Positions 43,412 through 54,927 of a stretch of DNA of 64,000 nucleotides are shown in pieces. Position 1 is the first letter of the stretch. Every line of letters starts with the position of its first letter. The translations under genes and the position numbers were made by a program. The DNA is from Irpex lacteus (Eukaryota > Basidiomycota > Agaricomycetes > Polyporales > Irpicaceae). The notes under the pieces are model-generated. The model saw only the letters and a list, made by a program, of their open reading frames with translations. It had not been told where the DNA came from and did not search any database. The stretch is taken from the NCBI GenBank assembly GCA_001986395.2, contig MQVO02000041.1:124001-188000 (forward strand). The letters run 5' to 3'.

Positions 43412-46400
43412 ATGTCTTCATTAGCTTCCAATAGCTCTGCCTCACCCGATACCTCGTACGCTGATAGAGCAACTACCCCGGCGGCGCTTAGTAATGGTAC
43501 CCCTGTTGGCTCGACATCCGGGGAAAGGTCAAGCAAACTCGCAAACGACAGCGATTGAGCTGTGTAGAATGTACTAAACGACGTCAAGTGTGTACCTATA
43601 TGCTTCAACGATGTGGCGCTCGCACTAATTTCGCTCTCTATAGAAATGTGACAGGCAATTTCCGTGCGGCCTCTGCACAAGTCGCGGTATTCCACATCTA
43701 TGTCGCTGGGAACCAATAGTGACTCGCCCTGAGCCGCAAAGGCCACCTGCTGCTGCAATCGCGGGTACCCAGAATACTATAGCAACATTGACGGCCCGGA
43801 TCGCGAGTTTAGAGCAAGAGCTTGTACAGGCCAAGAACGCAATAGAGAAGAACGAGCGTGGGCTAAAGGCACTTGAATCGTCATCTTCGCCTATCCCTGT
43901 AAATATTACGAGCATCCCTCACTCCGATGGTTCATCAAGTGGATCAGGAACACCGGCAGCGGGTCATTTACATAACGAGAACGGCGAGAAGGATGAGCCT
44001 CGAGCCCTCCTCGATTCAGATGTCCAGGCCGCCGCTGTTGCTCTGGCACAGCTCTCGCTGGCTCCAAAGACGGAGTTTGTAGGCAACGGTTCCGTCTTAT
44101 CCGCTATCCATGCTGTAAGCTCTGCTATCATGTGCTGCATCATTCCATAAAGCTAATGTGCTAACTTCGATTCAAGCTAGGGGATTTTGAATCCTGGCGC
44201 TTTCCATACTCTTCCTCGTCTCTCATCAACCTCGTCACTACTGTAGGTCAACGGAACGCGAGGAAAGAGCGTGTATACCAAGCCATGGTACCACAGTTGC
44301 CATGTACCTGCGATCCTGATCTTTTCCCGGGCCGTAGATTGGCAGCCCTCATGCCTCCTCGCCCTGTTGTGGAAGAACTAATCTCTGCATGGTTCGCAGA
44401 GCGTAATTGGCAGTACGGACTCTCAGAAGGATGGTTCATGTCTGGGCTGCAGGAGATGTGGAAGATTTTGGAACGTCCCTGCGACCCTTCGTGCCTTCTG
44501 AAGGGAGGCTGTGACGCTTGCACTGTCGACATCAATCCGCATTGGATGTGCCTCCTGTTCTCGATGCTCGCCATCGCACCCACGCCCAAGAAGTCCTCGC
44601 AAGATCGCGTTCGATATTTTCAAAGTGCTCTGGAAGGCAGGCGGTATATGGATGACGTCCTGGCATCCCCGGCCGACTACGCGGAATCCGAATACTCGGT
44701 ACATGGAGCTGCCTTGACCATTATAGCAACATCATTCCTTGCCATGTATCTCGCGGAAAGTGGACGGCTCAGCGAAGCCTGGAAATTGGCCGGATGGTAA
44801 GATGTCTTCGTTGTCTTATGCTCACGAGGAAATGCTTATTATTGCTGGCATCAGTGGTTTGCGCCATGCTCAAGCTCTCGGAATGCATAGGGATCCAGGC
44901 TGGCAGAGATGGCAGAACATGCATCAATTAGAACGCGAGCTTCGATTGGCAGGATGGTGGTGGATCGTCATCTGCGACAGGTTGGGGCTGATTCGTCCAG
45001 TTGAAACGTCCCACGTATTAATCTAATCCATCGCAGGTTCTGGTCGTTTGCTCTTGGAAGGCCCCCGATGGTACTCAAAAATACGTACGACGTAATTCCA
45101 GAGTTTATGCTGACACATGCAGATGGCACACCCAATCACAATGCAGTCTTCGTTAATGCTCTGTTGAACTTGTCGGAAATTGTGGGTGACATCGCGGCGG
45201 AGGTGCGGAATATACCTTATAATCGATAGTGGCCTTAGCTAATGTCAAGCAGTGTTTTGGCCCCTTCACGCCGCCTTACGACAAAGTCATGACACTCGAG
45301 GATCGTCTATTACAATGGGAGCAAAAAGTTCCCGATGTTATGCATTGGTCTCGTGGCACGCCTGTGCTTGACATGGTCCAACAATCCGAAATTGCCGATC
45401 ACTCTTCTCCGGCTGCACTTAGAACCCGCTGGCTCCTGTACCAACGCTACACCTTGTCTGCGTGGTATATGGGAGCACGTATGAACATTCACCGGCCATT
45501 TGTCTCGCATGCTCCTCCGATCATCCCCGCCCCCGGCCCAGCTTCACCCTCGTGGCACCTGAACCCTTCGCGCGAGAAGTGCATATCCACAGCAATGGTG
45601 CTGACCAGGCTTATGTGCGAGTTTCAAGACCAGCTGAAACAGCTTCCGAAGCCCTGTCGGCTGGTTGATGCCAGCACGTTCACTTACTTCACCTTCGACG
45701 GCGCTGTCGCCTGCGCGGGAGCCCTCAGGCAAAATCCACCTCACCCGAAAAAAGACGAGGCTATCGCCTTGATAGACAAGGCTATATCGGTTCTGAAGGA
45801 AATCGCGGGAGCTGGGCTTGCACTAGAGGGAGCGTGCGAGGCGGCGAAGCGCGGTGTTGTGGTACTCAAGACTCTGAAGAAGGCGGCGGGGTGCGATGAA
45901 CACGAGGGAGAGAGGGGAGAGCTGGTCTTGCTGGAAGACATGCTGAGGAAGCATCGATCCCCCGACGCTCATACCTCTTCCCCACGGAGTGTTCAAATTG
46001 ATCCGCCGCCTTACACTCCTCTGTGGAATAACTCGGGCAGCATGTCGTTCCCAAGCCCGGACAGGATTCACGAATTGATGTATACTATGTCCCATGAGCC
46101 GAACCAAGCCACCTTTCACTCGACACAACCATCTCTCAACCCATATCTCAGGCCATCGTTCTCGGATGCGGGTAGTCATAACCCTCCTCCACCGGTCGAT
46201 CCTAGTCCATTTACCGTGACACACCCTCCTCTACCCTCAATGTCCGCGGATACGGATATGTCGTGGGGCGGTTCTCTTAATGCGTGGGGTAGCGCAGGAA
46301 TAGCGTCGAGACCGCCCACTCAAACTCTGGTCACCCCCTTCGAGGTGTTGCAGGGTGTTGATATGGGGGCATCGGATATATCGGAGATTGATCTGAACTG

Positions 46401-46467
46401 GGCGAGGCTGGCGGGGATGGATAGTTGGTTCAGCTTGCATGGGCAAAACAATCATCATGGCATTTGA
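43412..46467 (+). CDS. Zn2Cys6 fungal transcription factor with MHR domain
   Basis: The binuclear cluster spans an intron: SCVECTKRRQ / KCDRQFPCGLCTSRGIPHLC, giving Cys spacing 2-6-5-2-8. A short coiled coil follows (IASLEQELVQAKNAIEKNE). The fungal-specific middle homology region includes LISAWFAERNWQYG, GLRHAQALGMHRDPGWQRW and LRLAGWWWIVICDR. The C-terminal part is low-complexity and rich in Pro, Ser and His. Expected to act in the nucleus on CGG-type sites; the targets are unknown. The 5' end is not settled: the ATG at 43412 (MSSLASNSSASPDTSY) runs out of frame with the zinc cluster at about 43555, and the intron that joins them is either weak (GTTGGC donor, 50 nt) or very short (32 nt). 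The last long exon begins about 45229. Confidence 0.88.
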
Positions 46468-46551
46468 GTGAATTCGTGTGTCTACGTTGTGTATACCGAG
46501 CCGTACATTTGTATCTTTCTAACTGCAGCTTATGAGACCTATTGTCGTAAT

Positions 46552-47255
46552 TCACAGGCAGACCTTCAATACAGGTTGCCAACTACTCTTGCCAACGTGG
46601 CGAAGCTCGAGAAGGTAAAGGCTTTCAAAAGGACGCACGGGTAAGCCCCAAGCGGGCTCCGTGCATGTATTATCTCTCATATCCTGGCACATGGTGTGAG
46701 CGCTATTTGATCTTGAAGCTTAAGACCCAAGGATATAATAAATCATACCGTGTAGAATTCCCGTATGCGCGACGCAACCGCGCCAGCAAGCTCTTCCATC
46801 GTGAAGCCATCCGCCCGAGTAGTGTGGTGTTGGATGGTAATGCTAGAACAGGCCCACTCATTGTAGCCAGGCCACTATGGAGGGAGTCGAGAAATTGTCG
46901 ATCAGTAAGCTGCGTGGGGGAAGCCCAAAAGTTTATGCATACTAAGATCCTCAGTGTAATCCTGTTACCCGTTGGATTGAGCAGCGGTCTGAATGTACGG
47001 TGATCGAGGTTGCGAATGACGCCGGGTTCCGCATCGACTACTCGTATCCCGGGAACACCGCCGCAGGAAAAACGGACTGGGGCCAAAGGCGTATAGCTTA
47101 TGTTTGGCTGGTAAACTCGTTGAGGAACCAGGGGCCCTGCCCTGCTGCTAGCAGTAGTATATGCGAGGTCTGGATCAACGAAGGTGTGGTATGCTGCCTG
47201 AGGATGTAGAGGCGGTGAGTACACGAAGGAGAAGTGGTTTGTCATGACTCACCAT
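46552..47255 (-). CDS. small protein of unknown function, paralogue 2 (171 aa)
   Basis: Exons 47253-47255, 46943-47197, 46749-46874 and 46552-46683. As in paralogue 1, exon 1 is only the ATG, here before a normal GT-AG intron. Conserved blocks are AYHTFVDPD, VPQRVYQ, GVPGIRVVDA, PTGNRITLRIL, WPGYNEW, EELAGAVASRIREFYT and FESLYLLELRHVGKSSWQPV. It is convergent with the Zn2Cys6 gene, with stop codons 84 nt apart. Function is unknown. No secretion signal or membrane segment is seen. The close match in architecture across 13 kb makes both models firmer than either alone. Confidence 0.8.
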
Positions 47256-48507
47256 TGCGAAAAATGTGTCCTATGTACTTGTAGCAGCTGATGATACTGA
47301 CCTCCATCCTCAAATCTGAAGAGTCTCTTATACCCACTCTCTGGATTGATGTATTTCTAGACATCTACCACTCCATATTGTGCGCATAACCACCAAGATA
47401 GGTCCAGCCGCGAAGTACGCACGCCTGAGCGTTCGCGATCCACAGAGTATCCTCAACGCCATCCAATCGCAGGGTGAATACAGTCATTTGGGGACTAGCG
47501 CATCATATTCCTGCAAAAGCACCCTTGGCAGACGAAATACAACAGTGGCCGCCGTTCGTAATTCGCATCCGACGAACATAGCGGTAGCAGTTCTTGTACT
47601 GTCAGACGACCTACGAGGGGCTGTGGGGCAGTTCAGAATAACAGTGATTGCAGTCTAGGGTTGATAGGAACATGGGTAGTATCGCTCACTGTCACTGAGA
47701 GGTGTACAAGGTTACGTGGAGTGCAGTAACGATGAAGTCACTGATCCGGATATAATGGCTAGGTTTCGGATATGCGCATTCGGTAGCGGATTTCTGTGGG
47801 CCTTTGTGTTGCTAACCGGCTGTCAAAGCATAGTTGGAAAGTTGGAAACATAGGGAGATATGATGGCGTCACGTACATCCGATCCCATTATGGAGGTAGA
47901 CTGACGTTACTGCAGGTTTGTATCTTGCAACTAATGTTATCACGTGCGAGAATGTAACGAACCATTGAGCAGGAGCCTGAGCAGGAAGTCTACACGGAGT
48001 TTGTACTCACCGCTCGTCGTTGCAGGAAAAGTTGATCTTGGGTGTCATGATTTCCAACAAACTCTCCTCCGATTCACTGTCGCTCCGATTGTGGTGGGGA
48101 ATGAAAAAACCATTCAGCCCGGCTACTCAAGATATGGCAAGTGCGTTGCCATGCAGCCTTAGTGCACCGCCATAATGAAGACGACATTTCCACAAACCGG
48201 TTCAAGCAGGCAGTGTAACAGACGCCGCTATATGGACTGGTACTCGGAGTCAGCAGTGCCCAAACACGCGAACGGCTTTCTCACCTACATAGTTCAATGG
48301 GTCCCTGAGCAGCAATCACGGCAATTATAGTCTTACGGCTGACATATCAACGATCGATCATGCGCAACTCAATGCGTTTATCGCAGTTCCTGTTCTGCAG
48401 ACGTCGTATATTCGGAAAGGATATTGTTACACATTGCACGATCAGCCGGATACCCCCATGTCCATCGAGGGTCCGATACAGCACCGTTCTTCGCGGGAAG
48501 CCCTTCT
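47256..48507. other. intergenic region
   Basis: 1.25 kb with no supported gene; small plus-strand frames at 47380-47658 and 47944-48162 look like chance. Confidence 0.55.
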
Positions 48508-49446
48508 TTACGCACGCTTGCCTCTCGCGGCAGCCTCCTTCTTCTTGGCTTCCTCCGCTTTGGCTGCGACGAAGAAGTGTAAGTAAAGCGTTTTTGGCAA
48601 CGAGAAAAATCACTGTACCATCGGCCTCTGCCTTACGCTTAGCTGCAGCAGCCTCACGCTCAGCGCGGATCTTGGCAAGACGTGCCATATCGGATTTCGC
48701 TTGGTCTGTCTTGCCTTCCGCGTGCAGCTACGGAAAAGCGAGTTTGAGTGAATGAGCGTGCCGTGATACTTTATGCTCACCTTCCAGTAGCGCTCTTTAG
48801 CCTCCTTTGCTTCCTTCTCTTCCCTAGCAGCGAGGTCAGTAACATCATACTATCATCAAATCCGCCCCACTCACTTCTCACGGCGAGTCAACTCGCGAGG
48901 GGCACTGAGGCTAGACAGGTTCAACTTCTTCCCCACTGCTCTGTTGGGGTTGGCAATAAGAGGGTCCTCGCCTTCTTCCTCCTCTTCCTCGTCAATTTTC
49001 TGTACTTTCTTGCCCTTCTTCAATGCTTTGCGCTCCGCACGGGAGAGCTCTGGCTGATTTGCCTGACCCTCCTCCTCTTCCTCCTCTTCTTCCTCTTCCT
49101 CAGACTCCTCAGACTCCTCGGACGACTCGTCTTCATCGTCGGACTCGTTCTTCTTCTTCCCGCGGGCTTCCCTATATGTTCGTACACCGCAGTGAGTAAT
49201 AATTAGCCAATCGGCGTAGATCTATTAACGCACCATTTGTCTACGGACACTGCAGTTCCCTCCTCATTCAAGACGAGATGCTTGCTATACCATCACCTTC
49301 AGAACTTCCTTTACGTCGGCCACAAGTTGATTACTTACCTGAAGCTGCACGAAAGGATCAGAGATCTGGTTTAAAAGTGGCGATCACTCGAGCTCAACAC
49401 ACCTGCGTCCACCACCGCGCTTTTGCGAGAATTTTCCTCTGGCCAT
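48508..49446 (-). CDS. PDAP1/PP28 homologue, acid-stable phosphoprotein
   Basis: Spliced minus-strand gene. The start MARGKFSQKRGGGR leads to LVLNEEGTAVSVDKW. Then comes a very acidic tract of Glu and Ser. Next are ANQPELSRAERKALKKG, IANPNRAVGKKLNLSSLS and APRELTRRE, and finally YWKLHAEGKTDQAKSDMARL and IRAEREAAAAKRKAE, ending KKKEAAARGKRA. The order basic N-terminus, acidic centre, SRAERK, NPNR block, LHxxGKTxxAxxDxARL is diagnostic for the casein-kinase-substrate PP28 family (established). The molecular role is poorly defined, with links to growth-factor binding and RNA or ribosome biology. At least five introns, all in phase. Confidence 0.92.
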
Positions 49447-49698
49447 TGTTGTTCTTGTTCAAGATCTTTACTGGCACCTTGTGACTGAGATATATGTTCG
49501 AAACCAAAGGAGGTGACTCGAAATACTTCGCTTCCGCAGGAGATGACTTGCCACTTCCAGCTTTATCTCCCGCAGTTCATTGGCCCAGGCTAATCACGTG
49601 GATGATGTTGTTTGTTCTGTCCAAACACAGAGACCCTGGCGGGCGGGCTTTGAGTGTGGTCTTTCAACGACGACCACGACGACCTCGACGAGTCCGAC

Positions 49699-50757
49699 AT
49701 GCCTCGCATTCTTTTTGTCAGCGGATTCCACCCCTCAACGCGCGCGCGAGACTTGGCCTATGAATTCGAAAGGTAATCGTCAAAGTTTACATGGTGTCGC
49801 CCAGTTCTAAATCCAGTTTGTGAACAGGTTTGGACCTCTAGTCCGCTGTGATGTGCCCGCCCCCCGCAACCCAAACGCGCATTCAAACCCGTAAGTGTCA
49901 ACTTCAAATTGTACACATGTGCTCTATTGCAGTCGCGCTCGTATTCGCCGTGAAACGCCCCTCTCTCCTGCCGCACGAGACGATGGTCAAACCCGCGAGC
50001 CTTCCCAAGTCGCATCGATTCGGCTATCCGCTCTTTGCGCCTTCCGAAAGTGGCCCGCATGCCGTGTACTCGAGGCCAGTAAGGCCGCATGAAGAGCCCT
50101 CCGTTCCGTTCGCGCAAATTCAATTGCCACGATGCGATGCGCCTCCTCCGTGTCGAGTTCTTCGCCCCGAATTCAAAGTACCGATCGCTCAACATCCGTT
50201 CGAACCTGTCTCGCAGCTATGCATTCGTCGAGTTCCGAAGTACTCGTGATGCAGAAGATGCGTATTATGACATGTAGGTCCCTTATTTTCCTCGTTTGAT
50301 CTCGCTAAAAACGATGTTTATGTTTGTTCAGGCATGGTCGATACTTCGAGGGTTCGAGAATCAGCATTCAGGTTAGTTCTCTCTTATATCTAGTATAGCG
50401 CGCAATGCTAACGGCAGATTGATCACAGTGGGCTAAAAATCCTCCGTCCTCTGTTTGGCGGTATGATAGGCGTTCTCCTCCTCGTCGCCGCGACCGTGCG
50501 CGCTCTCGCAGCCCTCGCCGCGATGGTGGTGGCCGAGAGAGACGTGACCGCGATAGCGACAGGGATCGTGGTGATAGAGACCGCGACCGTGATCGTGATG
50601 ACCGTGACAAGGACAGAGACGAGAAAAGCAGACGTAGCAGAAGCCCTGAGAGGCGTAGGAGCGGTACTCCTGACCGTGGACGCACTCCTCCACTCCCAGA
50701 GGAGCCTCCGAAGCAAGAAGTTGACAGAGCTTTAACCCCAGCTTTTGACCAGTAGAC
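49699..50757 (+). CDS. SR-type splicing factor with N-terminal RRM
   Basis: The start MPRILFVSGFHPSTRARDLA holds RNP2. RFGPLVRCDVPAPRN follows in exon 2, then YAFVEFRSTRDAEDAYYDM (RNP1), HGRYFEGSRISIQ and WAKNPPSSVWR. The C-terminal half is an Arg/Ser/Asp/Gly-rich tail (RRRDRARSRSPRRDGG, DRDSDRDRGDRD) ending ALTPAFDQ. It is a nuclear splicing or mRNA-export factor of the SR family. The intron that splits the RRM (49891-50216) is 326 nt, about six times longer than its neighbours. It contains an internal exon-like segment at 49933-50078 with a good acceptor and donor, 146 nt long, which would shift the frame. Antisense frames over the RS tail are shadows. Confidence 0.9.
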
Positions 50758-51095
50758 CTCCAGTCCGTTAGTAGTCCGGAATTCGGTTACGTTCCGACCC
50801 TTTGCAGTTTCTTGCCATGTTCGTTCCTCTTCCATGTTGTCCCATTCTGCGCAGCAATACAATCGTATTTTGAGATTATTTGAAAAACACTCGCGGCCAG
50901 ACGTCATATAATTGAAGGGCGTTTATGCTGCCGCCACACACCCGCAAGCTTGTTCCGAATCTCTATCATTGCTTCGTGTGACTTCTCACATCCATCTTCG
51001 ACGTTGGGCAAGGCTTTACATACTTCAAACAGAGACAAGAGAATACTAGACAAGCTATAGTGGATAAACGTTGCTACTATATATCTTGAAGCGTC
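50758..51095. other. intergenic region
   Basis: 338 bp between the SR gene and the RING-CH gene. A TATATA stretch at about 51077 is very close to the next ATG. Nothing else is seen. Confidence 0.55.
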
Positions 51096-52870
51096 ATGGC
51101 ACAACCCGGACAACCATGGGTCCCCACCGTTAACGACCTCCGAGTATGCCTGCCATTATCTAGGGCCTGTGATTGCGTCATCAAATTCTAAGATCTTTAC
51201 AGGTCAAGCTGTGTTATATCTGTAGAGAGGAGGAACAATTCGATGGTACGTCTTCTCACCTCGTCTTCTCACCCTCAGTCTGACGATCAGGCCGCCCTTA
51301 CAGACCCGCCACACCCACCGGTCGAGTGGGTGCACCCGTGCAACTGCACGCTCGTAGCCCACGAGAAGTGCCTGCTTAATTGGATTCAGTCGTCTCAAGA
51401 AGAACCTTCACGAAAGAAGAAGGCGTTGAAGTGCCCGCAGTGTGGAACGACGTATGAGTTGGAGAGTTACAACCCGCCGCTGCTGAAGTTCCTGAATAAC
51501 CTCAATGCGTCTGCTGCGGTGGCTGGGAAGGTTGTATTTGCGTGTGGTGTTGCTGGTGGGGTGGCTGCTTGTGCATCAGGTACGTGGTCGTTGCCTTCTC
51601 TTGTACTCTCCTATTAAACGTGTATCACAGGATTGTATTTCGTGCTTACCTCCTATGGAGCACACGCAGTACAGCAGTTCCTTGGAAAGGAGATGTAAGT
51701 GGATATCTCACTACTGTGCACTAGAGCTGACTGGCCAGGACATAGGTATGACACACTACTATCAGACGACATATCGCGGTGGCCTTGGCATGCCTTCGCC
51801 AACCTCCCTCTTATACCTATCTCCCTCTTGTTCGCACGTACCAGGAACACTACCCTCCCTCTGATTTCTATGTTCTATTGCTGGACTACCACTACTCCTC
51901 AACCTCTCCCTGGAGTCCTCAACTGGAGACTACCCGCAGAGGACTACCCCTTCCAGCCCATTCTAACATGGCCACCCTCGCCGGCAATGGTCACTGTTAT
52001 GCTTCCTTTGGTAATCCGTACATACAAAGCAATGATTAAACGGCTCGAACGATGGGCGATGGGTTGCCATACGGCTGAACGACGCATTGGGCGGATAGAA
52101 TTGGCTTTGGCGGAAGCTGGACCTTGGAATATACGGATCGCGGCCGACATTGAGCGAGAAGGAGATCACGCGAATGGTAATGCACAGGCAGCCGTGGAAG
52201 CACCCGCTGACGGTGAGCAAGCTGAAGACGTCGGCATACCAGCCGTTCGCGACCCGGCGGCGGCAGCAGCGGAGACCGTCCGTATCACGGGATCTTCACT
52301 AGGGAGATACATCGGCGGGGCCTTGTTGGTGCCAAGGATAGCGAACTTTATGGGCAGCTTCCTGTTCCAACTATCTTTGCGCTCGCCCGCGTTGCGAACG
52401 TTCCTCGCTATCAAGCAGCTCCCGCCGGTTCCTCACCGGCCACTGCCATTCTGGTCTATGATGAACTTTTATCATGGGCACAGTACTGGTACATGGCATC
52501 AACTGGGTCTCGGATTGCGTATCACGTTCAATGTGCTCCTTGCAGGGACCAAGACCTGGAATGACGCAGACCCCGTTTGGCAAGTTGCTAGCAATTGCTA
52601 TTGAACTACACTTTGTGACTAACGGTTAATCGGTGCGATAGGTGGCGGAACTCTGTTGGTCTTGGCATGTTTATCCTTGTGCGTATCGTTCGCTCCCATA
52701 CTAAGTGACATTTCTGATGGTTCGACTTATAGATGAAAGACTGTGTACGAATTCTTCACCTTTCTCTGGCGAAGAAAGAGATAGAGACGCGGAGGGTGAA
52801 GAGTCGATCGTTTGCAGGCATTGATCTGAAAGAGCTCGACCTCATCAATCCTCCTCCTGCAGCACAGTAG
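51096..52870 (+). CDS. RING-CH (MARCH-type) membrane E3 ubiquitin ligase
   Basis: The start MAQPGQPWVPTVNDLR leads to VKLCYICREEEQFD / DPPHPPVEWVHPCNC, TLVAHEKCLLNWIQSS and LKCPQCGTTYEL. The ligand order C-x2-C ... C-x-C ... H-x2-C ... C-x2-C is that of the C4HC3 RING-variant. The intron 51245-51302 joins the halves in frame. Hydrophobic stretches follow (VVFACGVAGGVAACASG, LPLIPISLLFA, AMVTVMLPLVI, GRYIGGALLVPRIANFMG), so it is a polytopic membrane protein, probably of the ER or mitochondrial outer membrane. It transfers ubiquitin from an E2 to substrates; the substrate is unknown. One intron, 52580-52641, uses a GC donor (TTTG/GCAAGT). The end is ELDLINPPPAAQ. Confidence 0.9.
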
Positions 52871-53036
52871 AGACTTTCAACAATGTTTTCCTCTGGAATT
52901 CCACTATCCTTACATTTGATATATGTTCGTTGTATACTGTACAATAAAGAGCCATCATAATCCAAAATCCCTATTCATCGACCATATCCCGGGCCATCCG
53001 AATCTGTGCGTGCGCCATCGAATCAGAGTAGTACAT

Positions 53037-54421
53037 TCAGTATTGCTTCCATTGTCCTCGCCAAGGGCTCTTTACGGGGTCCGGATACTTCAGCTTTCGC
53101 AACACTTCACCGCGTTCACCCTTAACCACGCGTTGTTGCTCTAAAATTTCGTACTCATTGATCTCTCCGCGCTCCTCCATGGCATCCATTCTGGCCATAA
53201 ACGCTTTGTACTGCTGCCCTTCGTTGTCGATAAGGGGGTCATTCAGGGCCTGTAGTCAGAGTTTAGGGTTAATTTAGAATTAGAAGTAAACTTTGAAGGA
53301 GCACATACGTCTTGCAGCCATCTTTCGTACAAACTGGCTACAAGCCAGTCGTCGTGAGGGTAAAATCCCATGAAGTCGCATACTATGCGCTTGGGATCTA
53401 CATATTTGACCCCGTCCGCTTTCTTGATTGCGTCATTTGGGTACTTAGCAAGTAGTCCAAGAAAACACTTGTGAGCCTCATCATTGTCTGACCACTCTTT
53501 CCAATCTAGTATTCAATTAGCATAAAACGAACAGTTTCAAAGAAGAAGATAAAAATCTGACCAAAGATGATGTCGACTGATGGCCATTTGCTTGCTGTTG
53601 TCTTCCACCAAGGCTCGAGGTGATCAGGGAACGGTTTGTCCAGGCCTACATCATGGTAGCAATAGGCCGCAAAGGAAAGCAATGCGTTCGGCCCATCTGA
53701 CGGTGAGTCCAAGATTGCACCATGGATACTGTACAAGCTGATAAGATACGCCTTCAGGTATCGCATGACCCGGCGTAGGGCGTGCACTTCAGGGTCGCGG
53801 GCCTCACGAGGAATACTGACTGCATCGCTTCGGAAGGCGTATATGGCGACGTTCCATGCGGAATAGAACTGGCGGGCCAGTTCCGAGTACTGGATAGGAA
53901 GGGTTAGCGCAGTTTTCGCAGCGGTATGCTTCCTGTTGACGGAGGAAAATGGTTGGGCGGCGACACAGAATTTGTGCTTAGGATCGCTGGAACACGGCCG
54001 CAGCGTCCAAAGATGATATGTCGCACATGCGAGAGCTTCGTCCGCTATACGAGCTGCATCGGTGGGCCAAAGCACATTGAGCGCGGGGAAGGCCAATTCG
54101 GTCCACTCGAGTCCGACGCGTTGTACTGTTCGGTCGTCACAGGTTCAGTGGAAGCGTTATAAATGTCACGAGCGGAACATACCCGTATTTACTGAGGAAG
54201 ATGAAGAGCTCCTAAGAACTCTCCTCTGAAAATGTGAGCCACTGGCAGCCGAGCCAGAGCGGCCTTGTGATGGTACAGTGTCTGTTCCTACAATGATTCA
54301 GGCTTTGTGCGAGCAGTATAAATGTACAGAGACGGTACTCACCTGCACTCATCGTTGACTCGCTCCTGGCAGTTCTACTGGTGGTGCTCCTGGTGGAATG
54401 CGAACTTAGGGACTTCGGCAT
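53037..54421 (-). CDS. protein of unknown function
   Basis: Spliced minus-strand gene. The start MPKSLSSHSTRSTTSRTARS is a Ser/Arg/Thr-rich N-terminus. Then come LEWTELAFPALNVLWPTDA, ALTLPIQYSELARQFYSAWN, VMRYLKAYLISLYSIHGAIL, SVDIIF / DWKEWSDNDEAHKCFLG, CDFMGFYPHDDWLVASLYERW and a C-terminal block ALNDPLIDNEGQQYKAFM that ends SPWRGQWKQY. It is rich in aromatic residues and mostly helical. No domain is recognised and no signal peptide is seen. The exons from 54096 downward join cleanly; the first two or three exons (54100-54421) are less sure. It is convergent with the RING-CH gene, with 166 bp between stops. Confidence 0.7.
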
Positions 54422-54927
54422 GGCCAGTAGTAAGTAGTATGGATGGGACAACTTAAATAAATATGCTGCAAGGGTATGGTTGAGTAGCAAGTGGTCAGGA
54501 CGATCGTTCGGCCATCGTACAGCTTCAATGGGGTCACGGTCTTGAATCCCACGGCTGGAATTTCGGGCGCAGTATGTGATTCAATTGGAAGTTGCAAGTT
54601 TCAAAAGGAGAATTCGAATTCAAGTCCGAGTCTAAGTTCGCACTCAAGCGCTCGAGCATCAAGGTTACTGTGTGACATCTGTGACATTCTAGTATTGTTG
54701 TCACGCGCAATACGATCCAGAACTCAGTTCGACGACCATCTGCTCCTCCTAGCCCTTTGCACTCTTCAAGACTATCGCAAACGCATATTACTGGGGTGGA
54801 ACTGATACATATCTGCACGCTGGAGGTGCTCCTGAAACAGTACACGCGGTTGGTATACACTGGCATGACCCTCTAGCCCTAACCACCTGTTCTGCCAATT
54901 CACGCCTTCAATCACGACAATCTTGTG
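54422..54927. promoter_or_regulatory. divergent promoter region
   Basis: 506 bp between the starts of the unknown minus-strand gene and the Ras GEF. No clear TATA box or coding frame. Confidence 0.45.

Noticed and set aside
50368..50907. Long antisense frames over the RS tail of the SR protein gene
   Set aside because: They are shadows of the Arg/Ser/Asp repeat codons on the plus strand, where the RRM gene is certain.
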